A stretch of 64,000 bases of DNA from Medicago truncatula (Eukaryota > Streptophyta > Magnoliopsida > Fabales > Fabaceae). Position 1 is the first letter of the stretch. Each line of letters starts with the position of its first letter. Below, piece after piece: positions 1 through 11,447 of the stretch. Where the stretch lies: positions 44,479,762 to 44,543,761 of the forward strand of contig NC_053042.1 of the NCBI RefSeq assembly GCF_003473485.1, written 5' to 3'. The notes under the pieces are model-generated. The model was not told the origin of the DNA. It ran no database searches and saw nothing but the letters and a program-made list of their open reading frames with translations. Made by a program: the position numbers and the translations under genes.

Positions 1-503
1 TTTAACCATTGCATATTTCCAAAGTTATATTTTGGAAATTCTCCGACAACATTTACTCGCATGTGACATGTGTTGAACCCAACTTAAGGGAATGCAATCG
101 CATCCTCTTCCAATCAAAGCTGTACCTGCAACCGAGTTCTAAGTTCCCCAATTTGTCACACTTGATCTTGTGCACATATATATTTTAGCCTGTTCTTGCA
201 ATTGAACATTTGCAAACCAATAGCAAGGAAATCAATTGTTCATAATTCAGACCTTAAATCAACCAGTTCATAAAATATATAGTAGATTCTAACCAGGTAA
301 GGCAGTAGTAACGTTCATCATTTTAAAGTCGGTAGTCACAAACAGTTCATCATTTTAAAGTGTCTTACACAACCAGGTTTTACATATGCAACAAACTACT
401 AACCAAATTTCAATATTACATCATCACATTAGTTAAAGCCAAAATGGGAAGGCACACAAAAAAGACATAAGTAACAAGAACGCTTAATTACTCACCAAAC
501 ACT
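1..503. other. 3' flank of DUF4220 copy 1
   Basis: Non-coding AT-rich sequence downstream of the first DUF4220 gene. Its part from about 235 to 500 resembles the sequence at about 8865-9170 that follows the second DUF4220 gene (shared stretches such as 'cagttcataaaata' and 'ctctaaccagg'-like words). The downstream flank was therefore duplicated together with the gene. No other feature is recognised. Confidence 0.6.
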
Positions 504-2761
504 TTATGAGAGCTTCAACTTTGCCCTTACATGACCCTTAGAAATCTGGAATTGTTCAGTTATGCCTAAATGAGCCATCAAAAGCCAGACATGGGTAAGC
601 AACTCACCACCCTGGCTAAGTTGCCTAGCATGATGAAGCCCTCTACATTGACTTGCTGCATGACACAGCATCTCCACCCAAACATGACTTATCATTTCCC
701 ATTTCTGTTCTTTAGACCAATTCTCCTCTGTTTCTAAAGATTGCAATGATTTAGCAAGCCTACATGCATCAAACAGCACAGACTTGCTTCTGTCACCTTT
801 AACCTCTGATGGCGGAATAGATGTATTCACTCTAAGTATCATCTTGCAAACTTGACTTCTTTCTTTTATGTATTTTCTCTCTTTCAAAAGTTCACCCACC
901 TCCGCACATGTGTCTTCAAATCTGATCTGTCCTATTCCATTGGGCAACAAAAAAGGACATATAACAAGAAGATATATCATATAATCTGACAACAATTGAC
1001 TTGTATAGCGACTTTGGAGAGTAGCGGGGTTTAAGTTTTGAGGCTCATTATCATCGGAAGAATTACAAAGATCTGTAGCAATATGCCAAAGGAGAATGCT
1101 CTGGTCAAACTCTACCTCTCTAATGCTCCGGTTAATGTCTTGAACATGACAGTTCCATTTGTCAAGAACTTGATCACCCTTTTGAGAGCATAACTTTTTA
1201 CATGCTCTAACATCTGTTGCTTCCTTAGACTTCTCCATTAGTTGGTCAAAAATGAGTTTTCTCAATTCGGGACAGACCTCATGTGTTTTTTTGTAGTAAA
1301 ACTTCTCGAAGAAGTTATAGATGCGAAGGAATTTCTGGATTTCAATACATTTGACTGGCTCGTCTTTCAAGCAAAATCTAACGAGGTTGAATTGTGACAT
1401 AAGATTAGACCACGTGACAGTGTGTGAAAGTTTAAAAAAAATTGAAAGCATGAGATGAATTTGTAGAGAAGATGAATTCTCCGACTATTATGGTTGCTGA
1501 ACCAAAACATTGCCCGACTTGAAGAAAGTAAAACAATGACTGCATATATCTCCAAAATAATAGCCCCAGTAAAAAGCAAAATGGTGATAATGTGGTCATA
1601 ATTTAAGTGTAGGTCATGTTGGTTTACGTCTCCTTTATATATCAGAAAAGAAAAGCTAATCAGTGCAAAGAGCGTACAGAAAAAGCTCACAGATTTAAGG
1701 AAGATTCCGCGTTTGGAGTATGTTAACACTGCCTTTGTATATAGCATATCATACACCAATCCTAGCTCAACTGCAATTACTTCAAAAGCATGTTCCCAAT
1801 CCATGTTCTGAAAAAATAATTGGCTGGTTTTGTGGTCTTGAAAACTAAGGATGAGATCTGCAAATAGGCACTCAGGAATTTTGTAGAATTTTAATCCATC
1901 GTGTAAAGCTCGCGCATGTGGAATATTTGGATTTGGAATTTTGGTTTCCCCTTGATAATTATGTTCCAATAATGAGGGAGTAGTTTCATCAACTTCTTCT
2001 AATGTAACATGATATCCTTCATCTTTTTTAGCAGTGTAATCGTCCATGAACTTGGCATAATTTGGTCCTGGGTCCGGAGGAGGTAGAATGGATTCCCTGA
2101 ATCCTTTGCTGCTTCCAGACCACAAAGACCAACTCCTTTCACCATATTTGACTATTCCGGCCACAAAAATTGGAATGTTGACATAATTAAGGGGGCTTCC
2201 GTTCCATGACCGGTAAACAACATAAACTGCAACTGTTAGCTGGGAGAGTAACACAAGCATATGTCGATACCAAAGCTCATTGTCCTCAAGAGAGTAGGCG
2301 GTAATTGTGTCAGGACCACCAAGATGCACAAGGAGAAATGGTGCCCAAATGGCCATAATTACGAAGTTAGGGTCTGTCTTATGATCTTTGGAAAGAACTC
2401 CTAGAGCAAGGGTAGCAGTCCAATCAGCTGACAAATAGGTGAGCCAGTTCAACAATTGCAGCCATATATTAGCTATATACTTCCTTCTGTTACCCAAAAA
2501 GATGAGTACTATTTGCATGTAGAGACTAAGGGCAACCAGAATCCGAACTTCCAATACGTTCCACACTTTTGCAAGACTTGGAGTATTCTGAATCTGATTA
2601 TCTGTTACTGTTTCTCTTGAATATACAATCAAACTAGCAACACCTGAAGAAAACAAAAAACATATGTATGTCAATTGTTTGCTTAGAAAGGAAAGGAGGA
2701 CCAATATTGAAATGAATAAATAAATACTGAAACAAACATCTGTCTTACCAGCGAGTAACAT
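504..2761 (-). pseudogene. DUF4220/DUF594 membrane protein, copy 1, frameshifted
   Basis: Family of plant polytopic membrane proteins of unknown biochemical function. Exon 1 is tiny (2749-2761, MLLAG) with a GTAAG donor, and exon 2 starts at 2643 after TTCTTCAG. The reading frame then encodes the hydrophobic DUF4220 region, including 'LLVHLGGPDTITAYSLEDN' and 'ILPPPDPGPNYAKFMDDY'. Compared with the intact tandem copy at 9173-11447, one base is missing around an A8 run at 1434-1441. Translation leaves frame there and stops at 1367, giving about 429 residues. The C-terminal half, with the DUF594 signature 'LLWHIATDLC' and the end '...GHVRAKLKLS', continues in another frame at 504-1451. All membrane segments survive but the soluble DUF594 tail is lost. 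The defect could be a real recent mutation or a homopolymer sequencing error. Both halves otherwise remain very similar to copy 2, so decay is recent or apparent. Confidence 0.85.
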
Positions 2762-3340
2762 TGCTTGATTTTGTGCTTCTACTTGATTGCTATTTAGTTT
2801 TGAGCAATGCCAAAACTATATGATTAATTAGGAAATAGTGACATTAATTTAAAAGTGACTTGTTAATGCCTGACAGAGCAATACCTTCAGGCTTTGAAAG
2901 ATAGGATTGTTTTGACTATGTTACCCTACCCAAGGTGAACTTTATGCCTGCATCTTTTGTTATGTTCACAACAAAGAAGTAACATATCATATGTTAAAAG
3001 TAAAAAATCAATAATAAGAATTTAAAAGTCACTTTCTTTTATTTTGTAATACTTATCTGGTCTTTCCATAAAGTAAGTCAAATGCTTAGTGGAAAAAATA
3101 TGAATCACTTATCTGGTCTTTCCAGTAATATTCGTACGTTATTTAAAATTTTATATTTGTGTAAGGTGTTAAAACTAGTAATATGCAAACACCACCCACA
3201 AATATCTCCGTCCACTTATTCCCAAATCATGTCAATTGTCAGGTCATGCCATTAACAAAAAGTGCAGAAATTATAGTAGACGAAACAAAACGACGTTCAT
3301 ATGATTTGTAGACTGTCTCATTAGTAGGACAAACGTCTTC
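2762..3340. other. upstream region of DUF4220 copy 1
   Basis: Non-coding. The part near 3190-3335 (for example 'acaaatatctccgtccac' and 'gatttgtagactgtctcatt') resembles the upstream block of copy 2 at about 11670-11860, in rearranged order. This supports duplication of the promoter region along with the gene. Confidence 0.5.
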
Positions 3341-3357
3341 AATAATAGAGATAATAT

Positions 3358-3860
3358 AAATCCTCCCTCTCCAACAAGCCGGCCCTAGTTTTCTCTCTCT
3401 AGGTTTTCTCTTACAATTTCTTCATTGAGGGGTGGTTTTGGGTCAATTCTTGACCTAAAATCACTCATCTTCATCTTTTTCTATTTATTTCAATCTAAAT
3501 AAGTGATTTTCACGTAGATCTAGGTTTTTTTTCTTTGTAATTTCATCATCTAAGTGTGTTGGGGGGGCGTTGTTTGATTTCCCGTCTTCGTGCGGTGTTT
3601 ATTTGATTCATATTGAAAGATCGATCGATTGTTCAATCAAAGATTTGGGCGTCAACGTTGCAGATCCGGAGGCAATGGATATTCTGGTCACTATAATTTC
3701 ATCATATATTTTTGTAGGCATTATGTCGTTATATGCTATTATCTTGGATGTTGTGAGTTTTGTTCGCAGATTCATCCTTTACGTTTTTAGCGGTGTTGAA
3801 TGTTAATCTCTCGATTTGAATGAATGAATATCATTTTTATGTTTTTGTCAAAATAATAAT
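3358..3860 (+). mobile_element. short LINE-like retroposon with 17-bp target duplication
   Basis: A 503-bp insert flanked by perfect 17-bp direct repeats AATAATAGAGATAATAT at 3341-3357 and 3861-3877. It starts with a pyrimidine-rich leader ('ctagttttctctctctagg') and ends with an (AAT)n tail directly before the right repeat. These are the hallmarks of target-primed reverse transcription of a non-LTR element. It carries only a 78-codon open frame (3570-3806) with no recognisable domain, so it is a non-autonomous or internally deleted LINE derivative. Confidence 0.75.
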
Positions 3861-3981
3861 AATAATAGAGATAATATCGGCACATGCTAAAACAATACAT
3901 CACAAAACAAACTAAGAGGGGATAAGTTTTCAAGATATTGAACAATTTTTCGTCGGTTATGATTTTGAGGGATAAAATATT

Positions 3982-4155
3982 GGAGAAAACTTAGTTACAA
4001 TTCCTTAGCTGCTTTTCGTGTGGTTCTTAACTAAAAATACATATTTTTTTTTTATATAACAAACTTTGAGAAAATTATGGATTTGAGGAAATCATGGTGA
4101 ATTTAGTTAAAAATCATACGAAAAGCACCTAAGGAATTGTACCTAAGTTTTCTCC
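3982..4155. mobile_element. Mutator-type MITE, 174 bp
   Basis: Long terminal inverted repeats of about 55 bp beginning GGAGAAAACTTAG and containing 'ACAATTCCTTAG(C/G)TGCTTTTCGT'-type sequence on both arms. It is flanked by a perfect 9-bp target duplication TAAAATATT (3973-3981 and 4156-4164). A 9-bp duplication is typical of Mutator-like elements. It has no coding capacity. Confidence 0.8.
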
Positions 4156-4460
4156 TAAAATATTAATTTTGCATTTTAAATAACTTGTATTCAGGACAAA
4201 ATGTTTGAGTTTCCCTAAAAAAAAGAACAACATGTTTGAGTGAAGAACATGAATTTCAGTTTTTGTCATGTTTTTGCCCCTCTCCCCATTTGTCGTGTTC
4301 CTGATACAATTTTATAATCAATTAGAGTTGTTATGTCCGTTATTTTTAAGTACATTTCAAATACGCTTTCATACTTTTCTTAATGATTAAGCCTCTGGTT
4401 TTCTTTAGTTTCCCTTCACTTGTAAGTTGTAACTATGATACTGTCCTCTATATAGTTTAT

Positions 4461-5726
4461 GGGTGAGGTTTAGTATGGGAAATGAAAGTTGTTTCTTATG
4501 ATGGGAAAGTTTATGCATGATATATTCATTTTATATGAGATTGGTTACTTGTCAACTGCAATATATTTTTTATGGCATTTATCAAACAAAAATAATGACC
4601 CCATCACAAGATTATATAACCTTATCTCATTTCTATGAAGTGCTCATTTTACCCTCACACACTAAACTCTTTCAATTTTTCATTTTTCATATTTTTTTTT
4701 GGAAAATTTTCTAATAACATTATGTGTTTAATATTCGTTTACCTGAAAATGGAAAACACTTTTTTTTTTCCGATAGAATTTAGAGGATAGAAAACACTTT
4801 TCTCATATTTATTTATTCATAATTTTAACTTTAGTAACAATACTAAACAAATAAAAAAATAAAGGAAAACACTTCATTTTATTAGTATCTCCGTTGCCTT
4901 CTCTTTCCATGCTTCTTCCACCTACCCAAAAACTCACCCACGTTTCTTCTTCATTTCTCATATACAACCTTAATCATGGCTGCAAATACCCCATGCACCA
5001 TCAAAGAAGATTCAATTGTTCTTTCAATTTTTAATTCTTTATTTTCCTAAATCCAATTTCTCACTCAGATCCAAACATTTATCACCATTCAATTTGATTC
5101 ATACTCTCCAATTTTAAATTTTCGGATTATTATCAAGTTTTGGATTTTTTGATGTTGTGATTTGTTTTTTGTGTGTACCTGAGAAGCGTTGGAATCAATT
5201 GATATTGATATGTTGTTCGTTTTCCTTCTCTCTAAAAGGTACAAAAATGGTGGTTATGAAGAATGTGCTTGATCACCATTCTCATGAACAATAGTAGCAT
5301 AGGTTAAAGCTTTTTTTTTCCCTTTACTGAGTACCGTTTGGCCAGGCTTTTTTACCGTTTAAAAGCTCCTTTAAAACAAAGTTCAAATAAAGCTCTTTAA
5401 GAAAGAAGCTAAAGTTGTTTGGTTTCGTTATTGTACAAAATTTACTTCTCGACAATTTATTTCACAAGCACATCTCTTCAAATCACGCTGGTAACCTTAA
5501 ACAACATAGAACAATCACCTTAAACAACATAGGAGTACTTGAAATGGATTAGAAAGGGGAGGTACACTAGTAAAAGTGAGGTACGTTAAAGACAAATAAT
5601 ATTAAAAAATAAAAGCCAAATTGTTTTTTGTTTGGCCACATCAAGTTTAACAACCGCCACCTGTCCTGAAAAATGGGACTTTCCCATGATAGGAAAAACT
5701 CTCATTTCCTAGGCTAAACGCCACCT
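4461..5726. mobile_element. non-autonomous Mutator-like element A, about 1.27 kb
   Basis: The ends form an imperfect inverted repeat of about 60 bp: left 'gggtgaggtttagtatggg', and the reverse complement of the right end 'aggtggcgtttagcctagg', both leading into 'GATGGGAAAG'/'CATGGGAAAG'. They are related to the ends of the neighbouring element at 5781-6482. No clear 9-bp duplication was found. The interior has no usable frame but contains UTR-like pyrimidine-rich sequence (about 4900-5100) that could be captured host DNA. It also holds a segment beginning 'accgtttggcc' at about 5332 that looks like the end of a further nested element. Confidence 0.55.
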
Positions 5727-5780
5727 AATTTCTGTTCTTTACTAGTACTTTCTCCACATATGCTCGTACCATTTAAGACA

Positions 5781-6482
5781 TGTGGGGTTTAGTATGGGTA
5801 AGTTGAGTTTTTTCCCACCATGGGAAAGTTTATTTTGGATCATTAGATTAAAAAGGAGCATAGATGTTTTCATAGTCTGCCTACACTGTATCTTCTTCCA
5901 CTTTGTCTTCAACCTATCTTCCTCCTTTCACCACTACCGGTAAACTCAAGTCTTTGTTGCCACCAACACTCCAATAGACCCACCTTATTACACCTCCAAA
6001 AAAACTCTAATGGGCATGCATTGCTTAGAAGCTTCAGTTGTCATAATCGCTTGTCCATATTCAATCAGTTCAAACAGACTAATTGCATAAAGACAAGATA
6101 ATTAACCCATACAAAAACCCATAACTAAATCACACCAAAGAAGAACATAAAAATTTTTGGATCGGAAATTTCTTAAATGGTGGATTTTAGTTTTGAGAAC
6201 ATATTCACCAAAGAAGAACATATTAAATCGTTTGTCCATATTCACCGTGATGTCATGGTTATTGATACTGAAACAACCTTTTTCAACATTAATGGTAGAT
6301 TTTAGTTTTTTCATGTCTAAATATTGAAAATTGGTTTTCATTTTGGAACCTGTTACAATCGTAAGAAATGGATGGTGTATGGAGAGAGTAGTATAAGAAT
6401 GTGTTCCACATTTAATCTAATGGACATTATCAACTTTCCCATGGTGAAAAAAAAACTCCACTAACCCATGCTAAATGCCACC
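5781..6482. mobile_element. non-autonomous Mutator-like element B, 702 bp
   Basis: The terminal inverted repeats are about 70 bp. The left end is 'tgtggggtttagtatggg' and the reverse complement of the right end is 'ggtggcatttagcatggg'; both continue into a 'CACCATGGGAAAGTT' block and 'CATTAGATT'. The flanks tttaagaca (5772-5780) and tttaggaca (6483-6491) match at 8 of 9 positions, as expected for an aged Mutator-type duplication. The interior is non-coding. It belongs to the same family as element A and lies only 54 bp from it. Confidence 0.7.
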
Positions 6483-6621
6483 TTTAGGACAAGACTTTAT
6501 CATCTTTTTCCAGTAAGTTATGCTACAACTTCACTCCTAATCTTTTCTTGTATTATATGACCACTCGTTCATCCATCGTGGCACATCTCTACAAAATTAA
6601 GTTTGTTATATTATTAGCTAA

Positions 6622-7001
6622 GTAAATCATCAAATTGTTCTCTGTCTTTGTAAGTGATTCTCAAATTAGTTCTTAATTCTATTAATATTTCAAAATGGTA
6701 CATGTCTTTGTTAAAAGTTTCTCAATTAAGTCCCTCGTCATGTGAAAAAAACATAGAAACATGAGTCTAATTAAGAAACTTTTGACAAAGACAATGACTA
6801 TTTTGAAATATTGTCAAAAGTTTATCAATTAGACTCATGTTTCTATGTTTTTTTCACATGACGAGAGATTCAATTGAGAAACCATTGACAAAGACATATA
6901 TTATTTTGAAATATTAATGGAGTTAGGACTAATTTGAGAATCACTTACAAAGACATGGACCAAATTGGTGATTTAAGACATGAACCAAATTGGTGATTTA
7001 C
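6622..7001. mobile_element. long-hairpin MITE
   Basis: Two arms of about 180 bp (6622-6805 and 6812-7001) are inverted copies. For example 'gtaagtgattctcaaatta' pairs with 'taatttgagaatcacttac', and 'catgtgaaaaaaacatagaa' pairs with 'ttctatgtttttttcacatg'. The right end carries a short direct duplication of 'gaaccaaattggtgattta'-like sequence. There is no coding potential. A transcript through it would fold into a near-perfect hairpin. Confidence 0.75.
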
Positions 7002-7013
7002 TCATTACTTTGA

Positions 7014-7852
7014 GACTATTACTTTTCCCACCCTATGACCTTCTCCCGCGCCATGTAAAATTTCCGAAAATGCCTGGTGCATTTCGGATTTTAAAATCCG
7101 GATTCATGTTTACTATTTCGGATTTTATAATCCAGACAATTCTTATGTTTAATCAGCAATCAGACTCTCTCACATTTCAGCAATTTTGAGTTTTGCTTTT
7201 AAAAACAACAAAAAAACTAAGTAAAAATGCTAAAAATCTGTCAAATAAAATCATAAAAATAGCACCAAAAAAATTCTAAAAATCAAATAAAACTAATGCA
7301 ATTTTTTTCGGATTTTTCTAAGAATATGAGAAATTAAAAAAAAATGAAAAATGGGTCTAAACGATGGAATTTTGGATTTTGAGGGGCGGAGTCCCTTCTA
7401 TGGTCCTTGAATTTTTTCTGAGGAAGTTTCGGAGCAATCCGATCAAGTAGCCCGAAAACTCGGTTTTTAACTAAGAACAGGTAACAATGACCCAAACGAG
7501 AAGGATGAGAGTTAGGAAGATTAATATTGTCCCTAAAATGATTATCCATGTTACAAACATGGTTATAATTTGTGCTGATACAGTTCAGATCATATAATCC
7601 GAACTGTTTTACCTTGAAAAATGGTGTTTAAGGGGTTTCCGGATTATGTAATCCAGAAACATCATGTAACACGCCCTATTTTTTGAAGTTTCCGGATTAC
7701 AAATTCCGAAAAAATCCGTTACTCATTTTTTTCACGCTTTAACAAAAGAAAACACCATTCCGGATTATATAATTCGGAATGCTCCGAAGGTAATTTTGGA
7801 AAAAAAAAATAGGGCGCGCGAGGATAGACATAGGGTGGGAAAAGTAACTCTC
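7014..7852. mobile_element. Mutator-like non-autonomous element, 839 bp
   Basis: Flanked by a perfect 9-bp duplication TTACTTTGA (7005-7013 and 7853-7861). The ends are inverted repeats: GACTATTACTTTTCCCACCC on the left and GAGAGTTACTTTTCCCACCC as the reverse complement of the right end. The interior repeats 'CGGATT...AATCCG' words many times on both strands, so it is internally palindromic, and it encodes no recognisable protein. The left target repeat abuts the hairpin MITE at 6622-7001. Confidence 0.85.
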
Positions 7853-7861
7853 TTACTTTGA

Positions 7862-8440
7862 TGCCTAACATTTAAGCTTTGTTAGTTTGGAGGGGAGGGC
7901 AAGACTAAAGATCAATACAATCAATGAATCAAATCTATCCCACTCCAATATTAAGATCCATCAACATGACAATCGGAAATATTTGAGATTGCTTTTATTT
8001 ACACCCAGAGGTGGCCATGAGGGTGGACGAGAGGGGGCGCCAGCCCATGGCACAATTTCTTAAAAGGCACTAAAAATATTATTTTACTTAATAGTAATAT
8101 TAAATAGATATAGTCCTTTTTAACTCCCTTTGATAAAATACCTTTTTAGAGAATGTTGATTATGAATGAATCTTTACAACAAAATATATAAGAAGAAAGA
8201 CATTTGAATAATTAGAAAATATAACTTTATTGATCCACTCATGACACCAAAAATCTACCGGCCCTGGTTACACTCTTTTGGAACGAATTTGTATGTGTCA
8301 CTACTCACTACCTGTGCTTTACGGGTGAAGATTGTCTATTTGTCTGTTTTTTATTTTTTGCTTTTTGATTTTAGCGGCTGCTGGACATACATTTTTTACA
8401 CTTCTTTTACTACACAAATTCTAAAATACTAGATTTGGTT
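7862..8440. other. gene-free spacer
   Basis: AT-rich sequence without a convincing frame. A G-rich patch at about 8005-8055 resembles the end of a degenerate transposon but could not be assigned. Confidence 0.4.
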
Positions 8441-8650
8441 GGTTAACAAGTGCTCCTCTTGTTGCCATACAATGCCAATGACCTCTCTGTGCAACCTCGC
8501 GGTAGTTATTTGGCCTAAGTTTGTAAGTACCACATTGACGAACAATTCGGACATTCATGCAGGTGTCCTTTTCTTTATGTTCAAATGGTCCAAGCCGTAC
8601 AATTGAGTTTCGTAAGATGGTTCAGGTAAGATTTCAATGTTTTTTTTAGC
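8440..8650 (+). pseudogene. pullulanase fragment (exon 8 and exon 11 remnants with intron)
   Basis: About 210 bp resembling three separate pieces of the pullulanase gene at 19184-31076. These are exon 8 with its acceptor ('ttgttgccatacaatgccaa'), a piece of intron 10 ('gacgaacaattcggacattc'), and the end of exon 11 with its donor ('gagtttcgtaagatggttca' then ggtaag). Because intron sequence is retained, the copy arose at DNA level rather than by retroposition. It has since lost the material in between and is far too short to function. Its position between the two DUF4220 genes is the main evidence that a larger block including pullulanase was duplicated in tandem. Confidence 0.85.
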
Positions 8651-9172
8651 TACAAGTCCCAAAACTAAAGTGTATTCTAGAACAAAGTTAGCATGTTATT
8701 TTTAATAGTGGAAATTGCTGTAACTGTTTCTAACTGATGTATTCAAAAGGAAGGGGATTCAATTGTAGATATCCTGTTTGAATAAAATGTTTCGGTTGGA
8801 TTTCTCTAATAGTGGGTAAAGGTCATATCTCAAGAGTAGAATTTCAATACTTGAATATGATTAATCGTTCATAATCCAGAACTTTAATCATCAATCAGTT
8901 CATAAAATACATAATAAACTCTAACCAGGTTAGGAAAATAAGACAGTGTAACATTCTTTTTCATAACTCACGGTCAAAGCTGTCGCAAACAAATCACCAT
9001 TATACATTATCATGCAGTACCAAGTGGTACATATGGAACAAACTTATAACCAAATTTCAACATTACATCATTAGATTACTCACAAAATAGACGGCACACT
9101 CCTATACGCTGTCTGAAGCTGCAAAAAAGACATATGTAATGTAACTGATTGATTAACTACCCACCAAACATT
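8651..9172. other. 3' flank of DUF4220 copy 2
   Basis: Non-coding. From about 8865 it resembles the downstream flank of copy 1 (about 235-500). No other feature is seen. Confidence 0.5.
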
Positions 9173-11447
9173 TTATGAGAGCTTTAACTTTGCCCTTACA
9201 TGACCTTTAGAAATCTGAAATTGTTCGGTTATACCTAAATGAGCCATCAAAAGCCAGACATGGGTAAGCAACTCACCACCTTGGGTGAGTTGCTTAGCAT
9301 GTTGAAGTCCTCTACACTGGCTTGCGGCATGACACAACATCTCCACCCAAACATGACTTATCATTTCCCATTTCCTTTCTTTCGACCAATTCTCCTCCGT
9401 TTCTAAAGACTGCAGTGATTTGGCAAGCCTACATGCATCAAACAACACAGATTTGCTTCTATCACCTTTAACCTCTGATGGTAGAATATCTGTATTCACT
9501 CTAAGTATCATCTTGCAAACTTGACTTCTCTCTTTTATGTATTTTCTCTCTTTCAAAAGTTCATCCACCTCTGCACACGTGTCTTCAAATCTGATCTGTC
9601 CTATTCCATTGGGCAGCAAAAAAGGGCATACAACAAGAAGATATATCATATAATCCGACAACAATTGGCTTTTTTCACGACTTTGAAGGGCAATGTGATT
9701 TATGTTTTGAGACTCATCATCATCTGAAGAATAACAAAGATCTGTAGCAATATGCCAAAGCAGAATACTCTGATCAAACTCTACCTCCTTAATGCTCTGG
9801 TTAATCTCACAAACATTATCACACCTCCATCTGTTAAGAACTCGATCACCCCTGTGAGCGCATAATGTTTTACATGCTTCAATATCTTCTGCTTCCTTAG
9901 ACTTATCCTTAAGCTGGTCAAAAATGAGTTCCTTCAATCCCTCAGAGACTTGTTTTGTTTTTTGGTAGTAAGACTTCTCGAAAAACTCATAGATGCGTAA
10001 GAGTTTCTGTAATTTGATACATTTTACGGGCTCATCTTTCAAGCAGAATCTTATGAGGTTGAATTGTGACATTTGATTAGACCACCTGATAGTGTGTGAG
10101 AGTTTGAAACAAATTTGACAAAACGAGATGAACCTGTAGAGAAGATCCACTCTCCGATTCGTATGCTTGCTCAGCCAATTCATTACCCAACTTGAAGAAA
10201 GTAAAACAATGACTGCATATATCTCAAGAAGAATAGCCCCGACGAAAAGCACAAAAGTGATAACCAGGTCATAATACCTGTGTTTGTATCCTTCATCATC
10301 AAGTTCATATACATTATGTTTATGTAGAAAACAAAATGCGATTAATGCAGAGAGTGTACAGAAAAAGCTCACAGATTTCAGGAAGATGCCGCGGTAGGAA
10401 TATGTTATCACTGCCTTTGTATATAAAATATCATATATTAATCCTAGCTCAACCTCAATTGCTTTAAAAGCATCTTTCCAGTTAGAATCTTGAAAAAAAT
10501 ATTGGCTGCTTTTGTGGTCTTGAAAACTGAAGATGAGATCTGCAAATAGGCACTCAGGAATGTTGTAGAATTTGAATCCATCACGTAAAGCTTGACAATC
10601 TGGAATTTTTGTATTTGGTATTTTGGTTCCCCCTTGAGAATTAGGATCCAATACTAAGGGAGTAGTTTCATTAATTTCATCTAAGGTAACATGATACCCT
10701 TCTTCTTTTTTAGCAGTGTAATCATCCATGAATTTAGCATAGTTTGGTCCTGGGTCTGGAGGAGGGAGAATTGATTCTCTGAATCCATCGCTGCTTCCGG
10801 ACCGCAGTGACCAAGTCCTCTCACCATATTTGATTATTCCTGCCATGACAATAGGAACGGTGACATACTTAAGGGGATTGGTGTTCCATGACCGATAAAC
10901 AACATAAACTGCAACTGCTAATTGGTAGAGTAATTCAAGCATATGTCGTGGCCACAGTTGGTTGTCTTCAAGAGAGTAGGCAGTGATTGTGTCAGGACCA
11001 CCAAGATGCACAAGGAGAAATGGTGCCCAGATGGCCATAATTACAAAGTTGGTGTCTGTCTTATGATCTTTAGTGTCTTTGGAAAGAATTCCCAGAGCAA
11101 CGGTAGCAACCCAATCAGCTGACAGATAAGTGAACCATATCAACAATTTTAGCCTTTTATCAACTATATGCTTCCTTCGGTTACCCAAAAAGATGAGTAC
11201 CATTTGTAAGAAGAGACTAACAGCTACCAAAATCCGAAGTTCCAATACATTCCACTCTTTTTCCAGACTTGGAGTATTGTGATTATCTGATTTTGATTCT
11301 CTTGAATATACCATCAAACTGAAAACAACTGAAAAAACATATCTATGTCAATGGTTTTCTTAGCCTTTTTAGAAAGGAAATCAGGACCACTGTTGAATTG
11401 AATAAATAAATACTGAAACAAACGTCCAACTTACCAGCGAGTAACAT
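9173..11447 (-). CDS. DUF4220/DUF594 polytopic membrane protein, copy 2
   Basis: Intact gene of two coding exons: 11435-11447 (13 nt, MLLA plus one base) and 9173-11328. The spliced product is about 722 residues. The start is chosen because the same mini-exon, with a GTAAG donor, precedes copy 1 and a third remnant; translation could instead begin at the internal Met near 11314. Hydrophobic segments lie at about 33-53, 65-86, 98-113, 135-150, 158-172, 319-338 and 357-381, consistent with a DUF4220 integral membrane region. Conserved words include 'LGGPDTITAYSLEDN' and 'ILPPPDPGPNYAKFMDDY'. The cytosolic-looking C-terminus holds 'LLWHIATDLC' and the DUF594 block around 660-710 (SHVWVEMLCHAASQCRG, THVWLLMAHLGI). 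The biochemical role of the family is unknown. The gene diverges from the NLR at 12810 across a 1.4-kb region that contains remnants of both promoters. Confidence 0.9.

Noticed and set aside
504-2761. Two separate overlapping genes
   Set aside because: Both frames match consecutive parts of the single intact tandem copy at 9173-11447, so this is one gene with a frameshift.
3570-3806. 78-codon open frame as a small protein gene
   Set aside because: It lies wholly inside a retroposon insert bounded by target duplications and has no recognisable domain.
9521-9727. Plus-strand open frame inside DUF4220 copy 2
   Set aside because: Antisense shadow of the conserved DUF594 coding region.
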